Assembly (NCBI GenBank): GCA_947170465.1 | Contig: CAMVTS010000018.1 | Location: forward strand, 1 to 42,635 | Reading direction: 5' to 3' | Source of the DNA: an uncultured Clostridia bacterium | Lineage (GTDB): Bacteria > Bacillota > Clostridia > Oscillospirales > Acutalibacteraceae | Length of the DNA: 42,635 nucleotides | Part shown: positions 7,654 to 14,443 of the stretch, piece after piece | Numbering within the stretch: the first letter of the stretch is position 1 | Layout of the letters: the number at the start of each line of letters is the position of its first letter | Made by a program: the position numbers and the translations under genes | Notes under the pieces: model-generated | Told to the model about the DNA's origin: nothing | The model's input: only the letters and a program-made list of their open reading frames with translations | The model's database searches: none

Positions 7654-8313
7654 TTATTTCAATCCAAAGTGTTCGATCAGTTTTTGTAACGTGTTTTCAA
7701 TCGTACTGTTATTATCTCTGACAATCGTATAAAACCCACTGCTTGCGTATTTCTCATAAACCTCTTTTGAGTTTATCTTTTCAAGGCATTTGCGGTAATT
7801 CGACATTGCTTTTTCAGGATCCTCCGCTTGATTGAGTTGGTCAAGAATAAACCGCTTCTCGGGATCGCTTCTGTCGAAAAATCTTTCTACCGACATACTC
7901 TGCGGACAAAGCATAACCGCGATGTGCTGATAGTCGGAAATCTCTCGCAGTGTTTCCAAAGAGATATTCGTATCGACAAAGATTTTCTTATCTTCTGCAA
8001 CCAACTGGAACAGTCTAATAATCTCTAAACTCTCTCCTTCTTTGGAACAGCCGTCAATCCAAGCTGCATATTCATCGGGCTTTCGGCTGATAAACTCCTG
8101 CCAATCCTTCATCGTATCGAAATAAGATAGATTGGGCTGATGTTCTTTATTGATATGCTTCATAAAAATATCGTGATAGTTTTCGCCACAACAAATACCG
8201 TCAAATCTTTCAGCCAATAGTTTTACGGCAGTTGACTTACCGGCATATGCCGTTCCGGTGATGAAATATACGTTTTGAAACACACTCTTTATGATGTTGT
8301 TAAATATGTTCAT
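7654..8313 (-). CDS. P-loop kinase-like ATPase
   Basis: Protein of 219 aa, using the ATG at 8313 preceded by AGAGGT; a longer frame to 8400 has no ribosome binding site and would overlap the upstream gene. A Walker A motif (GTAYAGKST, residues 20-28) follows a hydrophobic strand (VYFITG). The rest (CCGENYHDIFMKHINKEH, KIFVDTNISLETL, ERFFDRSDPEKRFIL) looks like a small-molecule or nucleoside kinase fold with a lid region. It resembles AAA/shikimate-kinase-like accessory proteins often found beside methyltransferases and acetyltransferases in Firmicutes. The substrate is unknown. It lies 52 bp after one methyltransferase and 15 bp before the Tam-like one. Confidence 0.7.
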   Translation of the reverse strand: MNIFNNIIKSVFQNVYFITGTAYAGKSTAVKLLAERFDGICCGENYHDIFMKHINKEHQPNLSYFDTMKDWQEFISRKPDEYAAWIDGCSKEGESLEIIRLFQLVAEDKKIFVDTNISLETLREISDYQHIAVMLCPQSMSVERFFDRSDPEKRFILDQLNQAEDPEKAMSNYRKCLEKINSKEVYEKYASSGFYTIVRDNNSTIENTLQKLIEHFGLK

Positions 8314-8365
8314 TAGCCTACCTCTTTGTATTAATCGGAAAGGTTCTTTAAATCCTGTTATGCTC

Positions 8366-9133
8366 CTATGCTTTTGATAAGTACAAATCAATCGTATCAT
8401 ATATATTGATTATCCCGCCGACTTCATCAATCGCTTGTTTCATATCCTTTTCAAACGCAAACCTGATCTGTTCGGGCAAAGCGTTATGATCAGAATAAGT
8501 TCTGATTAGATTCACATATTCCTCACTTGTCAGCGTTCTTGTTCGCCGATATATTTTTGATTGTATATCTCTGAATCCGTATTGAGCAAGCTCGTTGATT
8601 ATGACTTGATATTTGGATTCATCAAACTGTATCGGCGGCTTATCATTTGGTCGGTATTTTTGATAAACCGCCATACTTGCAAGGTTGGTTTTATCTTCTG
8701 TGTTGCTAACAAATGGGTGATTCCAAAATAACGCAAGAACACCATTTGGCTTTAGTAGTGACTTAATTTTTGCATATCCACTATCTTTTGATATCCAGTG
8801 AAACGCTGTTGCGCTAAATATCAAATCAAAATGTTTTTCGGGTAAATCTGCTTTAAGAAAATCGGCGTTGATTATATTGAATTTTTCATACGCAGAAAAC
8901 TTTTGCTTGCAATATCCGGCTAACCTGTCGCCTAGCTCAACAGCGGTTAGGTTGCAACCCTTTTGAAGAAACGGCAAGGTTGCTTGTCCTGTGCCGATAC
9001 CGATTTCAAGGACATTACTGCCGTAACATAGGTTAGAATAATAAAATATATCCTCAAACAACTCAATCGGATAATCGGGACGTGATTTGTCATAGTTGTA
9101 TTCATCTGTGTTAAATGTTGTTCGTAAGTCCAT
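8366..9133 (-). CDS. Class I SAM-dependent methyltransferase
   Basis: A 255-aa enzyme of the Methyltransf_11/25 type. The N-terminal sequence (FNTDEYNYDKSRPDYP) is typical of this subfamily. Motif I is VLEIGIGTGQATLPF, the end of beta-2 is LTAVELGD, and the motif IV region is FDLIFSATAFHWIS. It then has LLKPNGVLALFWNHP. No fused domain and no DNA-methylase motif, so a small-molecule substrate is likely. It starts 2 bp after the stop of the upstream gene, which indicates translational coupling within the operon led by the Bro-N gene. Confidence 0.8.
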   Translation of the reverse strand: MDLRTTFNTDEYNYDKSRPDYPIELFEDIFYYSNLCYGSNVLEIGIGTGQATLPFLQKGCNLTAVELGDRLAGYCKQKFSAYEKFNIINADFLKADLPEKHFDLIFSATAFHWISKDSGYAKIKSLLKPNGVLALFWNHPFVSNTEDKTNLASMAVYQKYRPNDKPPIQFDESKYQVIINELAQYGFRDIQSKIYRRTRTLTSEEYVNLIRTYSDHNALPEQIRFAFEKDMKQAIDEVGGIINIYDTIDLYLSKA

Positions 9134-9135
9134 AA

Positions 9136-9843
9136 TTACAATTTCATAAACTTTTCGTTGGATAGTTCAAAAAATACTTTAGGTGTGGTATGTTCATCTA
9201 TTCCTAATACCTCAGGAGTGGAATACCATAACATATACTTTTCCAAATCAATATAATCTCTGACTTTAATGTGTGCGCCATCACGAAGCAATAATCCATC
9301 TTCTGCAAGTCTTTTTGCGTTCAAATAAAATCTCGCTCCGGCAATATATGATTGATTTAGGTCTGTATTGATAATGCCGTTTGTTTTTGACGCGGTAATA
9401 ATTTCATTGTTTTGAGAAACACCTGAAAGCATAACATAGTTTGAAAAATCATCAATATCGCCAAGCAAAGCGCCTATCGGTTGTTCTTCCCAATTGGGCT
9501 TTTCTGATTTCAGTATGTTCCATGATTTCAGTTTCCTTGAAAGTAAAATGCTTTCTACATTTTCTTTAGGTGTACTATGTACCATAATTTCGGATTCATA
9601 ATTTCTTAAAGTGTGTTCATTGAATTTATGGTTGCCGTATAGTTTTCTCGCAAGAGATAAATCAGTTTCATCTATATGTAAAATAACCTTAATGCCTGTG
9701 TTTTTATAGAAATCAATCAAATCGCAAATATCATAATACCAATAAGTATAATTCTTGCTGATCTTCAAAGTGTAGATTCCGTTTTCACAACAATTTAATT
9801 GCCTGTATTCTGTTGAATTTGTTAGTAAACATTTAATCTTCAT
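9136..9843 (-). CDS. Unknown protein, possibly ADP-ribosyltransferase fold (DarT/KptA-like)
   Basis: Protein of 235 aa from the ATG at 9843, which overlaps the end of the Bro-N gene by 11 bp; a TTG at 9855 is an alternative. No family is recognised with certainty. Residues from about 90 have the order expected of the ADP-ribosyltransferase fold: a histidine strand (IMVHSTPKENVESILLSRKL) like the H-x-T-x-x-N-x-x-S-I-L pattern of DarT and tRNA 2'-phosphotransferases, then YIAGARFYLNAKRLAEDG and a late acidic/aromatic stretch (YMLWYSTPEVLGID). The N-terminal 85 residues are unassigned. This assignment is inference from pattern only. Tight coupling to a Bro-N gene raises the chance of a phage-derived or toxin-like pair. 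Confidence 0.55.
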   Translation of the reverse strand: MKIKCLLTNSTEYRQLNCCENGIYTLKISKNYTYWYYDICDLIDFYKNTGIKVILHIDETDLSLARKLYGNHKFNEHTLRNYESEIMVHSTPKENVESILLSRKLKSWNILKSEKPNWEEQPIGALLGDIDDFSNYVMLSGVSQNNEIITASKTNGIINTDLNQSYIAGARFYLNAKRLAEDGLLLRDGAHIKVRDYIDLEKYMLWYSTPEVLGIDEHTTPKVFFELSNEKFMKL

Positions 9844-10684
9844 CTTTACCTGCAACGCCCTCTATCATTCCCGTAACTACCTCATTCAGTCTTGCGGCGT
9901 TATCTGAGGTAATTACCGGCTTGCCTGTTTGTGCTTCGATTTTTTTCCTTGCGTCGCCTGCGATTTTGCCGCCGCTTTGCGCTACTTCTCTGTTTTCTTC
10001 CAAGCCATATGGGTTTTGTGCTTTAGTCAGTTCTGTGGTAGTTGCTTCGGCAAGCATATTCAACGCAAGTTCAAGCGTGCTCATATTGTCACGGAGGTTT
10101 TCCTTTTTCAAGCCTTTGAGGTTTTTATACTGGCGTGTCGTCATACCCGACCACGCTTTGGTTACTTCATCAGTCAGGATAGCGTATTCTTTACCTTTCT
10201 CTACACCGTGAGCCTGCCATTGATCCGTCAGTTCCTTGCGGGCACGGATAGTCTGCAAACGCTGGTTAATCCAGTCAGCGGGATAGCCCTTTTTGACATA
10301 TGTTTCCAATGCTCTTTCTATTGTCAGTTCAGGATCAATAATTTCTTCTATGCGCTCGCTGCCGACCTGTGCCAACCACATCTTGAACGGCTCTGCTTTC
10401 TTAGACGGAATAGATTGAATGATACGGAGAATGCCTTTTGTATCGGCGGCATTGATTTTTCTGAATTTGCCGTCGGCGGTAATCATCCGAACAGGGGTAC
10501 AAATTGTACCCCACTTGGAATTTAGTTCAGAGTCACGGCTTCTCATTTTCTTTATGTATTGTTTGACGTCCTTGCTTTCGGATAAAATCTCAACTACGTC
10601 GGAAACTGAAAAATACCATTCCTCTTTTTCTTCATCCCACGCCGTTCTGATAGGTTGATTTTCAAATCTTTTAATATTATCCAT
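9833..10684 (-). CDS. Bro-N domain protein (phage antirepressor/DinD-like)
   Basis: Protein of 283 aa. The ATG at 10684 (MDNIKRFENQPIRTAWDEE) has GGGAG eight bases upstream; a longer frame begins at 10702 inside that site. Residues 3-110 form a Bro-N domain (WYFSVSDVVEILSES, SKWGTICTPVRMITADGKFR, INAADTKGILRIIQSIPSK), which in phage antirepressors is a DNA-binding or protein-interaction module. The C-terminal half (LTDQWQAHGVEKGKEYAIL, then AQSGGKIAGDARKKIEAQTG) matches the extended family found in many gut bacteria and related to DinD. First gene of the accessory operon, with a clear promoter. Confidence 0.78.
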   Translation of the reverse strand: MDNIKRFENQPIRTAWDEEKEEWYFSVSDVVEILSESKDVKQYIKKMRSRDSELNSKWGTICTPVRMITADGKFRKINAADTKGILRIIQSIPSKKAEPFKMWLAQVGSERIEEIIDPELTIERALETYVKKGYPADWINQRLQTIRARKELTDQWQAHGVEKGKEYAILTDEVTKAWSGMTTRQYKNLKGLKKENLRDNMSTLELALNMLAEATTTELTKAQNPYGLEENREVAQSGGKIAGDARKKIEAQTGKPVITSDNAARLNEVVTGMIEGVAGKDED

Positions 10685-10728
10685 TTGATCCACTCCCAGC
10701 AATCTTCATAGCATATTAACTCTATATA

Positions 10729-10757
10729 ATTTTACCACGAAACAGGTGATATGGCAA
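10729..10757 (-). promoter_or_regulatory. Promoter of the accessory operon
   Basis: TTGCCA (10752-10757) and TAAAAT (10729-10734) on the minus strand, spaced 17 bp. It is the only clear promoter ahead of the tightly packed genes down to 6427. Confidence 0.7.
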
Positions 10758-10817
10758 TTGAAATATTAATTTAACTACGGACTTTATTGATAACTTGTCG
10801 TAAGAAAAGGAAAGATA

Positions 10818-10889
10818 ATAACCACTCTCGAGGATTTATACTACGGCAAAAATACTTCGTATGACGTTCAGATATTCAACGCTAATTAG
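10818..10889 (+). pseudogene. Remnant of a small DUF6809-like gene
   Basis: In this frame, downstream of an AAAGGAAAG site, the sequence reads TTLEDLYYGKN, which resembles the conserved N-terminus (LEDLYYGN-type) of small Clostridia proteins I associate with DUF6809. It then loses similarity and stops at 10887. There is no ATG; the position of the start codon is ATA (10818). Most likely a decayed gene end at the edge of the mobile element. Low confidence, because only about ten residues support it. Confidence 0.35.
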
Positions 10890-11200
10890 TGTAATAATAT
10901 GGTTGCAAAGCTGGTATAACGTTACCGTTACTAAACGAGTTAAATGTATCATTGACTGGGCAGAGAAAAGAAACGTTTCAAAAATTCATGGACAATCACA
11001 CAAAGTTGATGAACCTCGGTGAACGCGACGCGTTTTGCCGGGTTTTTTCATTAGCTGTCACACTTCTGACAGAAGCCATGAGTTTCAAAAACTAACGCGC
11101 GAAAATTCGCCCTGTTTAGCACAAATAAAAAGTGCACAGTTGTACCCGAAGTCCTGAAGCAAAGCCAACACAACCGATTTGTCGCGGTTTGTGGACGCAA
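10890..11200. other. Gene-free flank, probable left part of the mobile element
   Basis: No supported gene. A hairpin followed by six T residues (about 11022-11049, plus strand) looks like a terminator with no obvious plus-strand gene upstream. An open frame on the minus strand at 11051-11263 has no ribosome binding site and runs through the terminator hairpin, so it is not called. Confidence 0.5.
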
Positions 11201-11246
11201 AAAGGCACAAGCTAAGAGTTCATAGAAATTCTTAGCTTGTGCCTTT
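11201..11246 (-). terminator. Intrinsic terminator of the DUF6076-like gene
   Basis: A perfect 16-bp stem (11201-11216 with 11231-11246; arm AAAGGCACAAGCTAAG) with a 14-nt loop. On the minus strand the stem runs into TTTTT. It lies 58 bp after the stop of the upstream minus-strand gene. Confidence 0.85.
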
Positions 11247-11303
11247 ATTGTTGATAATTCCAACGGTCAAAATCTGATATGCTGTAATCAAAGAATACGG
11301 AAT

Positions 11304-12647
11304 TTATTTATCCTTCCTCTTTCTGTTCGGGAAACAGCCCTCAAGCCAGTCGATGTACTCCTCGGTAGTTATATTTCCGGCAGAGCATTCGTTACGCTTG
11401 ACAAGCGCCTTATACTTCCATTTTTTGAAATCAGCTTCCTTGATTTGGTTAACTTTCACGCGAGCGGAATAACGGCGATAGTATTTTCTATAGATTGGCA
11501 AAGCCTCGTTCTTTTCCATTTTCAGCTTATAGTTCTCCTCGGCAGCGAGGTCGCGGCAGGAACGCAATTCGCCTAAATGAATCCGGTTGCAGTATCGCGC
11601 GTCATAGTTGCCCTTGTAGGTAAACCACTGTCCGCAGCGTTCGCAACACTTTAATTTGATGTCGTATTCAAGCAGCTTGCTAAGCTCAAGCTCCAAGAAT
11701 TCATGCAGGCTCTCACAGCGGTAACGGAGAACCGGATTATGATTGAAGTTATGAAAATATATTAGTGTGGTTGTATCTATACCATGTTCCTGCGCAAAAT
11801 CAGAAAACGCTGAAAAATCATAATCCGCCTGAGCCTTTTTGTCTCCCATTATCAACCGCTGTTCTTCGTTGAACTCAACGAAGGGCGGCATGTTGTTTAT
11901 CTTCCTGTAAAGATAATACCGCGCGGAAGGCGTCATATCGCTCAACACTTCAGAATAATACTTCGTTTCAAAACAGAACTCCAAAATATCACGGTATTCC
12001 TTTTGCAGCATTATCAGGTATTTATAATAGTCAAGCATAGCCGCCGCCAAATCCGCATCCTGCGTAATAGCAGGCGGAAACAACGCGGAAGCGGTTGAGC
12101 CAAACGCCAAGTGATTAATCAACCACTTATAGTTGCGGTAGATTCGATAACGATTAATCATCTCCTGTACTTCATTATCAGCATTTGGTAAATCAATATC
12201 TTTATACAAGCAAAGGCATACTTTGACCTCCTCGTACAGCGAGTCGAAATCTGCATAAACAAATTCAAACAACGCTTCACCCAACGGCAGAGTAACCTTG
12301 CTTCCGCTGAGCGGGTTATTTTTCGGCTGTGGTTCAATGTCGGGGTTTTGCTGATAGAACATTTTTTCAAATTCATCTCTTTCGGTTGAGTCAACCGGAA
12401 AGCGAATACAATCAAGCCATTCCGAATCATCATCATTTTTGTGCTCCTGCAAGGAGCATACCTGTTCTTTTGCGTTCATGCAAAGCATGATGAATTCATC
12501 GTCATTAGATTTCATCAGCTCGGTCGAGTTGTTATCCCTATGATATGTAACATAAACCATACCATCAGTAAACGCAACATTCTCTGTTCCGGTTCGTTCC
12601 AGTAAATACTCTTCATATTCAGATAACTGATAATTTCTTAAATCCAT
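11304..12647 (-). CDS. DUF6076-like protein with C-terminal zinc-finger motif
   Basis: Protein of 447 aa. The ATG at 12647 (MDLRNYQLSEYEEYLLERTG) has a GAGG site; a longer frame from a TTG at 12686 lies inside the promoter region and is less likely. Near residue 340 it has CCERCGQWFTYKG followed by DARYCN, a CxxC...C zinc-ribbon pattern, and then a basic helical region (YKLKMEKNEALPIYRKYYRR). Proteins of this type recur in clostridial mobile elements; function unknown, with a nucleic-acid-binding or regulatory role possible. It is transcribed away from the replication/mobilization genes from an overlapping divergent promoter that contains TTGTACAA sites, which suggests autoregulation or co-regulation. 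Confidence 0.65.
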   Translation of the reverse strand: MDLRNYQLSEYEEYLLERTGTENVAFTDGMVYVTYHRDNNSTELMKSNDDEFIMLCMNAKEQVCSLQEHKNDDDSEWLDCIRFPVDSTERDEFEKMFYQQNPDIEPQPKNNPLSGSKVTLPLGEALFEFVYADFDSLYEEVKVCLCLYKDIDLPNADNEVQEMINRYRIYRNYKWLINHLAFGSTASALFPPAITQDADLAAAMLDYYKYLIMLQKEYRDILEFCFETKYYSEVLSDMTPSARYYLYRKINNMPPFVEFNEEQRLIMGDKKAQADYDFSAFSDFAQEHGIDTTTLIYFHNFNHNPVLRYRCESLHEFLELELSKLLEYDIKLKCCERCGQWFTYKGNYDARYCNRIHLGELRSCRDLAAEENYKLKMEKNEALPIYRKYYRRYSARVKVNQIKEADFKKWKYKALVKRNECSAGNITTEEYIDWLEGCFPNRKRKDK

Positions 12648-12660
12648 TTTGATACCTCGT

Positions 12661-12724
12661 TTTGTACAATCCAAATTTTGCGTCAAATCAACAATCTAAC
12701 TGAGTACGATTTATATTGTACAAA
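12661..12724. promoter_or_regulatory. Paired operator-like sites TTGTACAA
   Basis: TTTGTACAAT (12661-12670) and ATTGTACAAA (12715-12724) are exact inverted copies, each containing the 8-bp palindrome TTGTACAA, with centres 54 bp apart (about five helical turns). The second site covers the -10 box of the minus-strand promoter and the first lies between that promoter and the start codon. This is typical of a repressor that loops or blocks its own promoter. Confidence 0.65.
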
Positions 12725-12743
12725 ACTATTGAAACTTTGTCAA
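12715..12743 (-). promoter_or_regulatory. Promoter of the DUF6076-like gene
   Basis: TTGACA (12738-12743) and TACAAT (12715-12720) on the minus strand with a 17-bp spacer. The -10 box lies inside a TTGTACAA site and the -35 box overlaps the opposing promoter. Confidence 0.75.
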
Positions 12744-12756
12744 GACTCGCTATAAT
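12729..12756 (+). promoter_or_regulatory. Promoter of the rep-mob genes
   Basis: TTGAAA (12729-12734) and TATAAT (12751-12756) with a 16-bp spacer. It overlaps the minus-strand promoter at 12729-12743, so the two promoters probably exclude each other. It reads toward the RepA-like gene about 50 bp away. Confidence 0.75.
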
Positions 12757-12804
12757 AAAAATTGTAAGAACGTTCTGAACTTTATAAAAACGAGGTGAAG
12801 TCAT

Positions 12805-13824
12805 ATATCTGACTACGACATTTATGATTTAGACATCAGAAAAACATTCAACTCCATTGACGGAGATACGCTTCTTGATATGGACTTGCCCGCGACAAAA
12901 TTCGTGATAAAAGATTTGCTCCCTCAAGGACTTGCCATCATCGGCGGCTCCCCGAAGGTTGGGAAGTCTTGGCTGATGCTTGACTGGTGTGTGCGTATCG
13001 CGAAGGGCGAAAAGATTTGGAATTTTCCTGTTACGCAAGGAACGACCCTCTATGTCAGCCTTGAAGATACCGCAAGCAGGCTGCAGGAAAGATTACTTTC
13101 CGTTACCGACGAGGCTCCAAATGTTTTCTTTACTACTTTCAGCTTTAAGATCGGCGAAGGACTGGAAGAACAAGTCAAGAACTTCATTGCAGAGCATCCC
13201 GACACTGTGCTGATTGTGATTGATACGTTCCAGATGATTCGTAACACCGGAAGCGAGATCAGCTACGCTTCTGACTACAACGAGGTTGAAGCTATCAAAA
13301 AGCTCGCGGAAGAACTGAAGATAACGATTCTGCTTGTTCATCATCTGCGCAAGCAAGGCGACAGCGACCCGTTCAATATGCTGTCAGGCACCAACGGACT
13401 TGCCGGAGGCGTAGATACGATGTTCGTTCTCGACAAGAGCAAACGCTGCTCTACCAACGCAACTCTCTACTGTTCGGGTCGCGATATTGAGGACAGAGAG
13501 ATTGAACTTTGCTTTGACAAGGATAACTGTGTTTGGAATTTCGTTTCCGACAGCTCGGACAACCCCGAAATGCTGCTGCCGGATGAAATGCAAAAGCTCA
13601 TTGAAATGATGAAGAAAAACTCTTTTTTCTCCGGAAGTAATTCTGACTTCATTGAACAGTACAATCAATACGCAGGCAGAGAAATCAAAGCAAATTCTCT
13701 AAAGCGGATGATGAACCGCTACCGTTCGGAGTTGGAAGATAACAACATTTATTTTGAATCATCCAAGCGCAACAACGTCCGCGTTATCGACATCTACTAT
13801 GAACCGAACACAAACGATTTGTAA
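12805..13824 (+). CDS. RepA-like AAA/RecA-fold ATPase (replicative helicase family)
   Basis: Hexameric RepA/RecA-fold ATPase, 339 aa if translation starts at the ATA at 12805. The first in-frame ATG is 12880 (314 aa). I prefer 12805 because GAGGTG lies seven bases upstream and because the extra residues (SDYDIYDLDIRKTFNSIDGD) read like the normal N-terminus of this family, while no ribosome binding site precedes 12880. Walker A is GGSPKVGKSW, Walker B VLIVIDTFQMIR, and the sensor region is ITILLVHHLRKQGDSDPF then MLSGTNGLAGGVDTMFVLDK. The C-terminal 80 residues resemble a small helical DNA-binding tail. Its role is probably unwinding at the element's own origin, for autonomous replication after excision. 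Confidence 0.82.
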   Translation: MSDYDIYDLDIRKTFNSIDGDTLLDMDLPATKFVIKDLLPQGLAIIGGSPKVGKSWLMLDWCVRIAKGEKIWNFPVTQGTTLYVSLEDTASRLQERLLSVTDEAPNVFFTTFSFKIGEGLEEQVKNFIAEHPDTVLIVIDTFQMIRNTGSEISYASDYNEVEAIKKLAEELKITILLVHHLRKQGDSDPFNMLSGTNGLAGGVDTMFVLDKSKRCSTNATLYCSGRDIEDREIELCFDKDNCVWNFVSDSSDNPEMLLPDEMQKLIEMMKKNSFFSGSNSDFIEQYNQYAGREIKANSLKRMMNRYRSELEDNNIYFESSKRNNVRVIDIYYEPNTNDL

Positions 13825-13828
13825 AAAG

Positions 13829-13896
13829 TACGATAGGTACGGTATGTACGACATTATACTGCCCTCAAAAACATCGTCTTTATCGTCCATATCGTC
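13829..13896. repeat. Two inverted arrays of three 9-bp iterons (candidate replication origin)
   Basis: On the plus strand TACGATAGG, TACGGTATG and TACGACATT follow each other directly (13829-13855). On the minus strand GACGATATG, GACGATAAA and GACGATGTT follow each other directly (13896 back to 13870). Both arrays share the consensus K-ACGATATG with the same 9-bp period, and they face each other across 14 bp. The array begins 5 bp after the RepA-like stop codon, where iterons bound by a replication protein are expected. Array geometry is seen; function is inferred. Confidence 0.6.
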
Positions 13897-14023
13897 CGAA
13901 GTCAAATTTTTGCACTGTTCGCCCGAATTTAAATGAGTATGCAACGCCGGTTTATTTAACGACAGATTTAACCGCAGGGAAAATTAAATATCTGTAACAA
14001 ACGAGGGTTAGGGTTACGCAGAT

Positions 14024-14100
14024 CACAGACTTCAGTCTGTGGCAAGCAGAGCGTCCGTCTGTCCGCTCGGTCGCATAATGCGGGCAGAAGCCCTGCGCCC
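14024..14100 (+). other. Candidate origin of transfer (oriT)
   Basis: Just upstream of mobC are a perfect 8-bp hairpin with a 2-nt loop (CACAGACT, 14024-14031, with AGTCTGTG, 14034-14041), a GCATAATGC palindrome (14073-14081) and a GGGC-AGAA-GCCC hairpin (14082-14093), followed at once by TGCGCCC (14094-14100). A hairpin followed by TGCGCCC resembles the nic region of RSF1010/R1162-type plasmids (core GTGCGCCCT). The location next to mobC and the relaxase supports an oriT. Confidence 0.55.
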
Positions 14101-14129
14101 AATTTCATATCAACAATGGGAGGTATTAT

Positions 14130-14441
14130 TTGGCAAAAAGAAAACGAAATCAAACCATATCTATTCGTCTTACGGCAGAAGAAAAGAAGGAAATTATTAC
14201 CAAAGCGAAACAAGCAAAATTGACCTTGACGGACTATCTGATTGAGTGTTCACGCAACACAGAAATCACTGTAACGGATTTGTCAAAGGTGTTGATTGAG
14301 CTGAAACGTATCGGAAACAACATCAACCAAATTGCGCGGAAGATAAATTCAAAACGGTTTTTCTTCGGTAAATTCGATTCTGTTGTCGAAGGTCAGCGCA
14401 AAATCTATAACGCTATTCTCAGCCTGACAGGAGATGATTAA
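14130..14441 (+). CDS. mobC: Mobilization protein MobC (relaxosome accessory)
   Basis: A 103-aa protein of the MobC family (PF05713). It starts at TTG with GGGAGG eight bases upstream. The N-terminus is basic (AKRKRNQTISIRL), followed by a ribbon-helix-helix-like part (TAEEKKEIITKAKQAKLTLT) and the family signature LKRIGNNINQIARKIN at about residues 57-73. MobC binds oriT and helps the relaxase open the DNA strands. The stop codon is 2 bp from the relaxase start, so the two are translated together. Confidence 0.85.
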   Translation: MAKRKRNQTISIRLTAEEKKEIITKAKQAKLTLTDYLIECSRNTEITVTDLSKVLIELKRIGNNINQIARKINSKRFFFGKFDSVVEGQRKIYNAILSLTGDD

Positions 14442-14443
14442 CC

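Noticed and set aside
11051..11263. A 70-codon frame on the minus strand at the left side of the IME
   Set aside because: It includes both arms of the terminator hairpin and has no ribosome binding site.
13829..13896. Reading the iteron region as a coding extension (a plus-strand frame crosses 13754-13936)
   Set aside because: That frame overlaps the RepA-like gene in another phase, gives a low-complexity Ser/Lys product and has no start signal.
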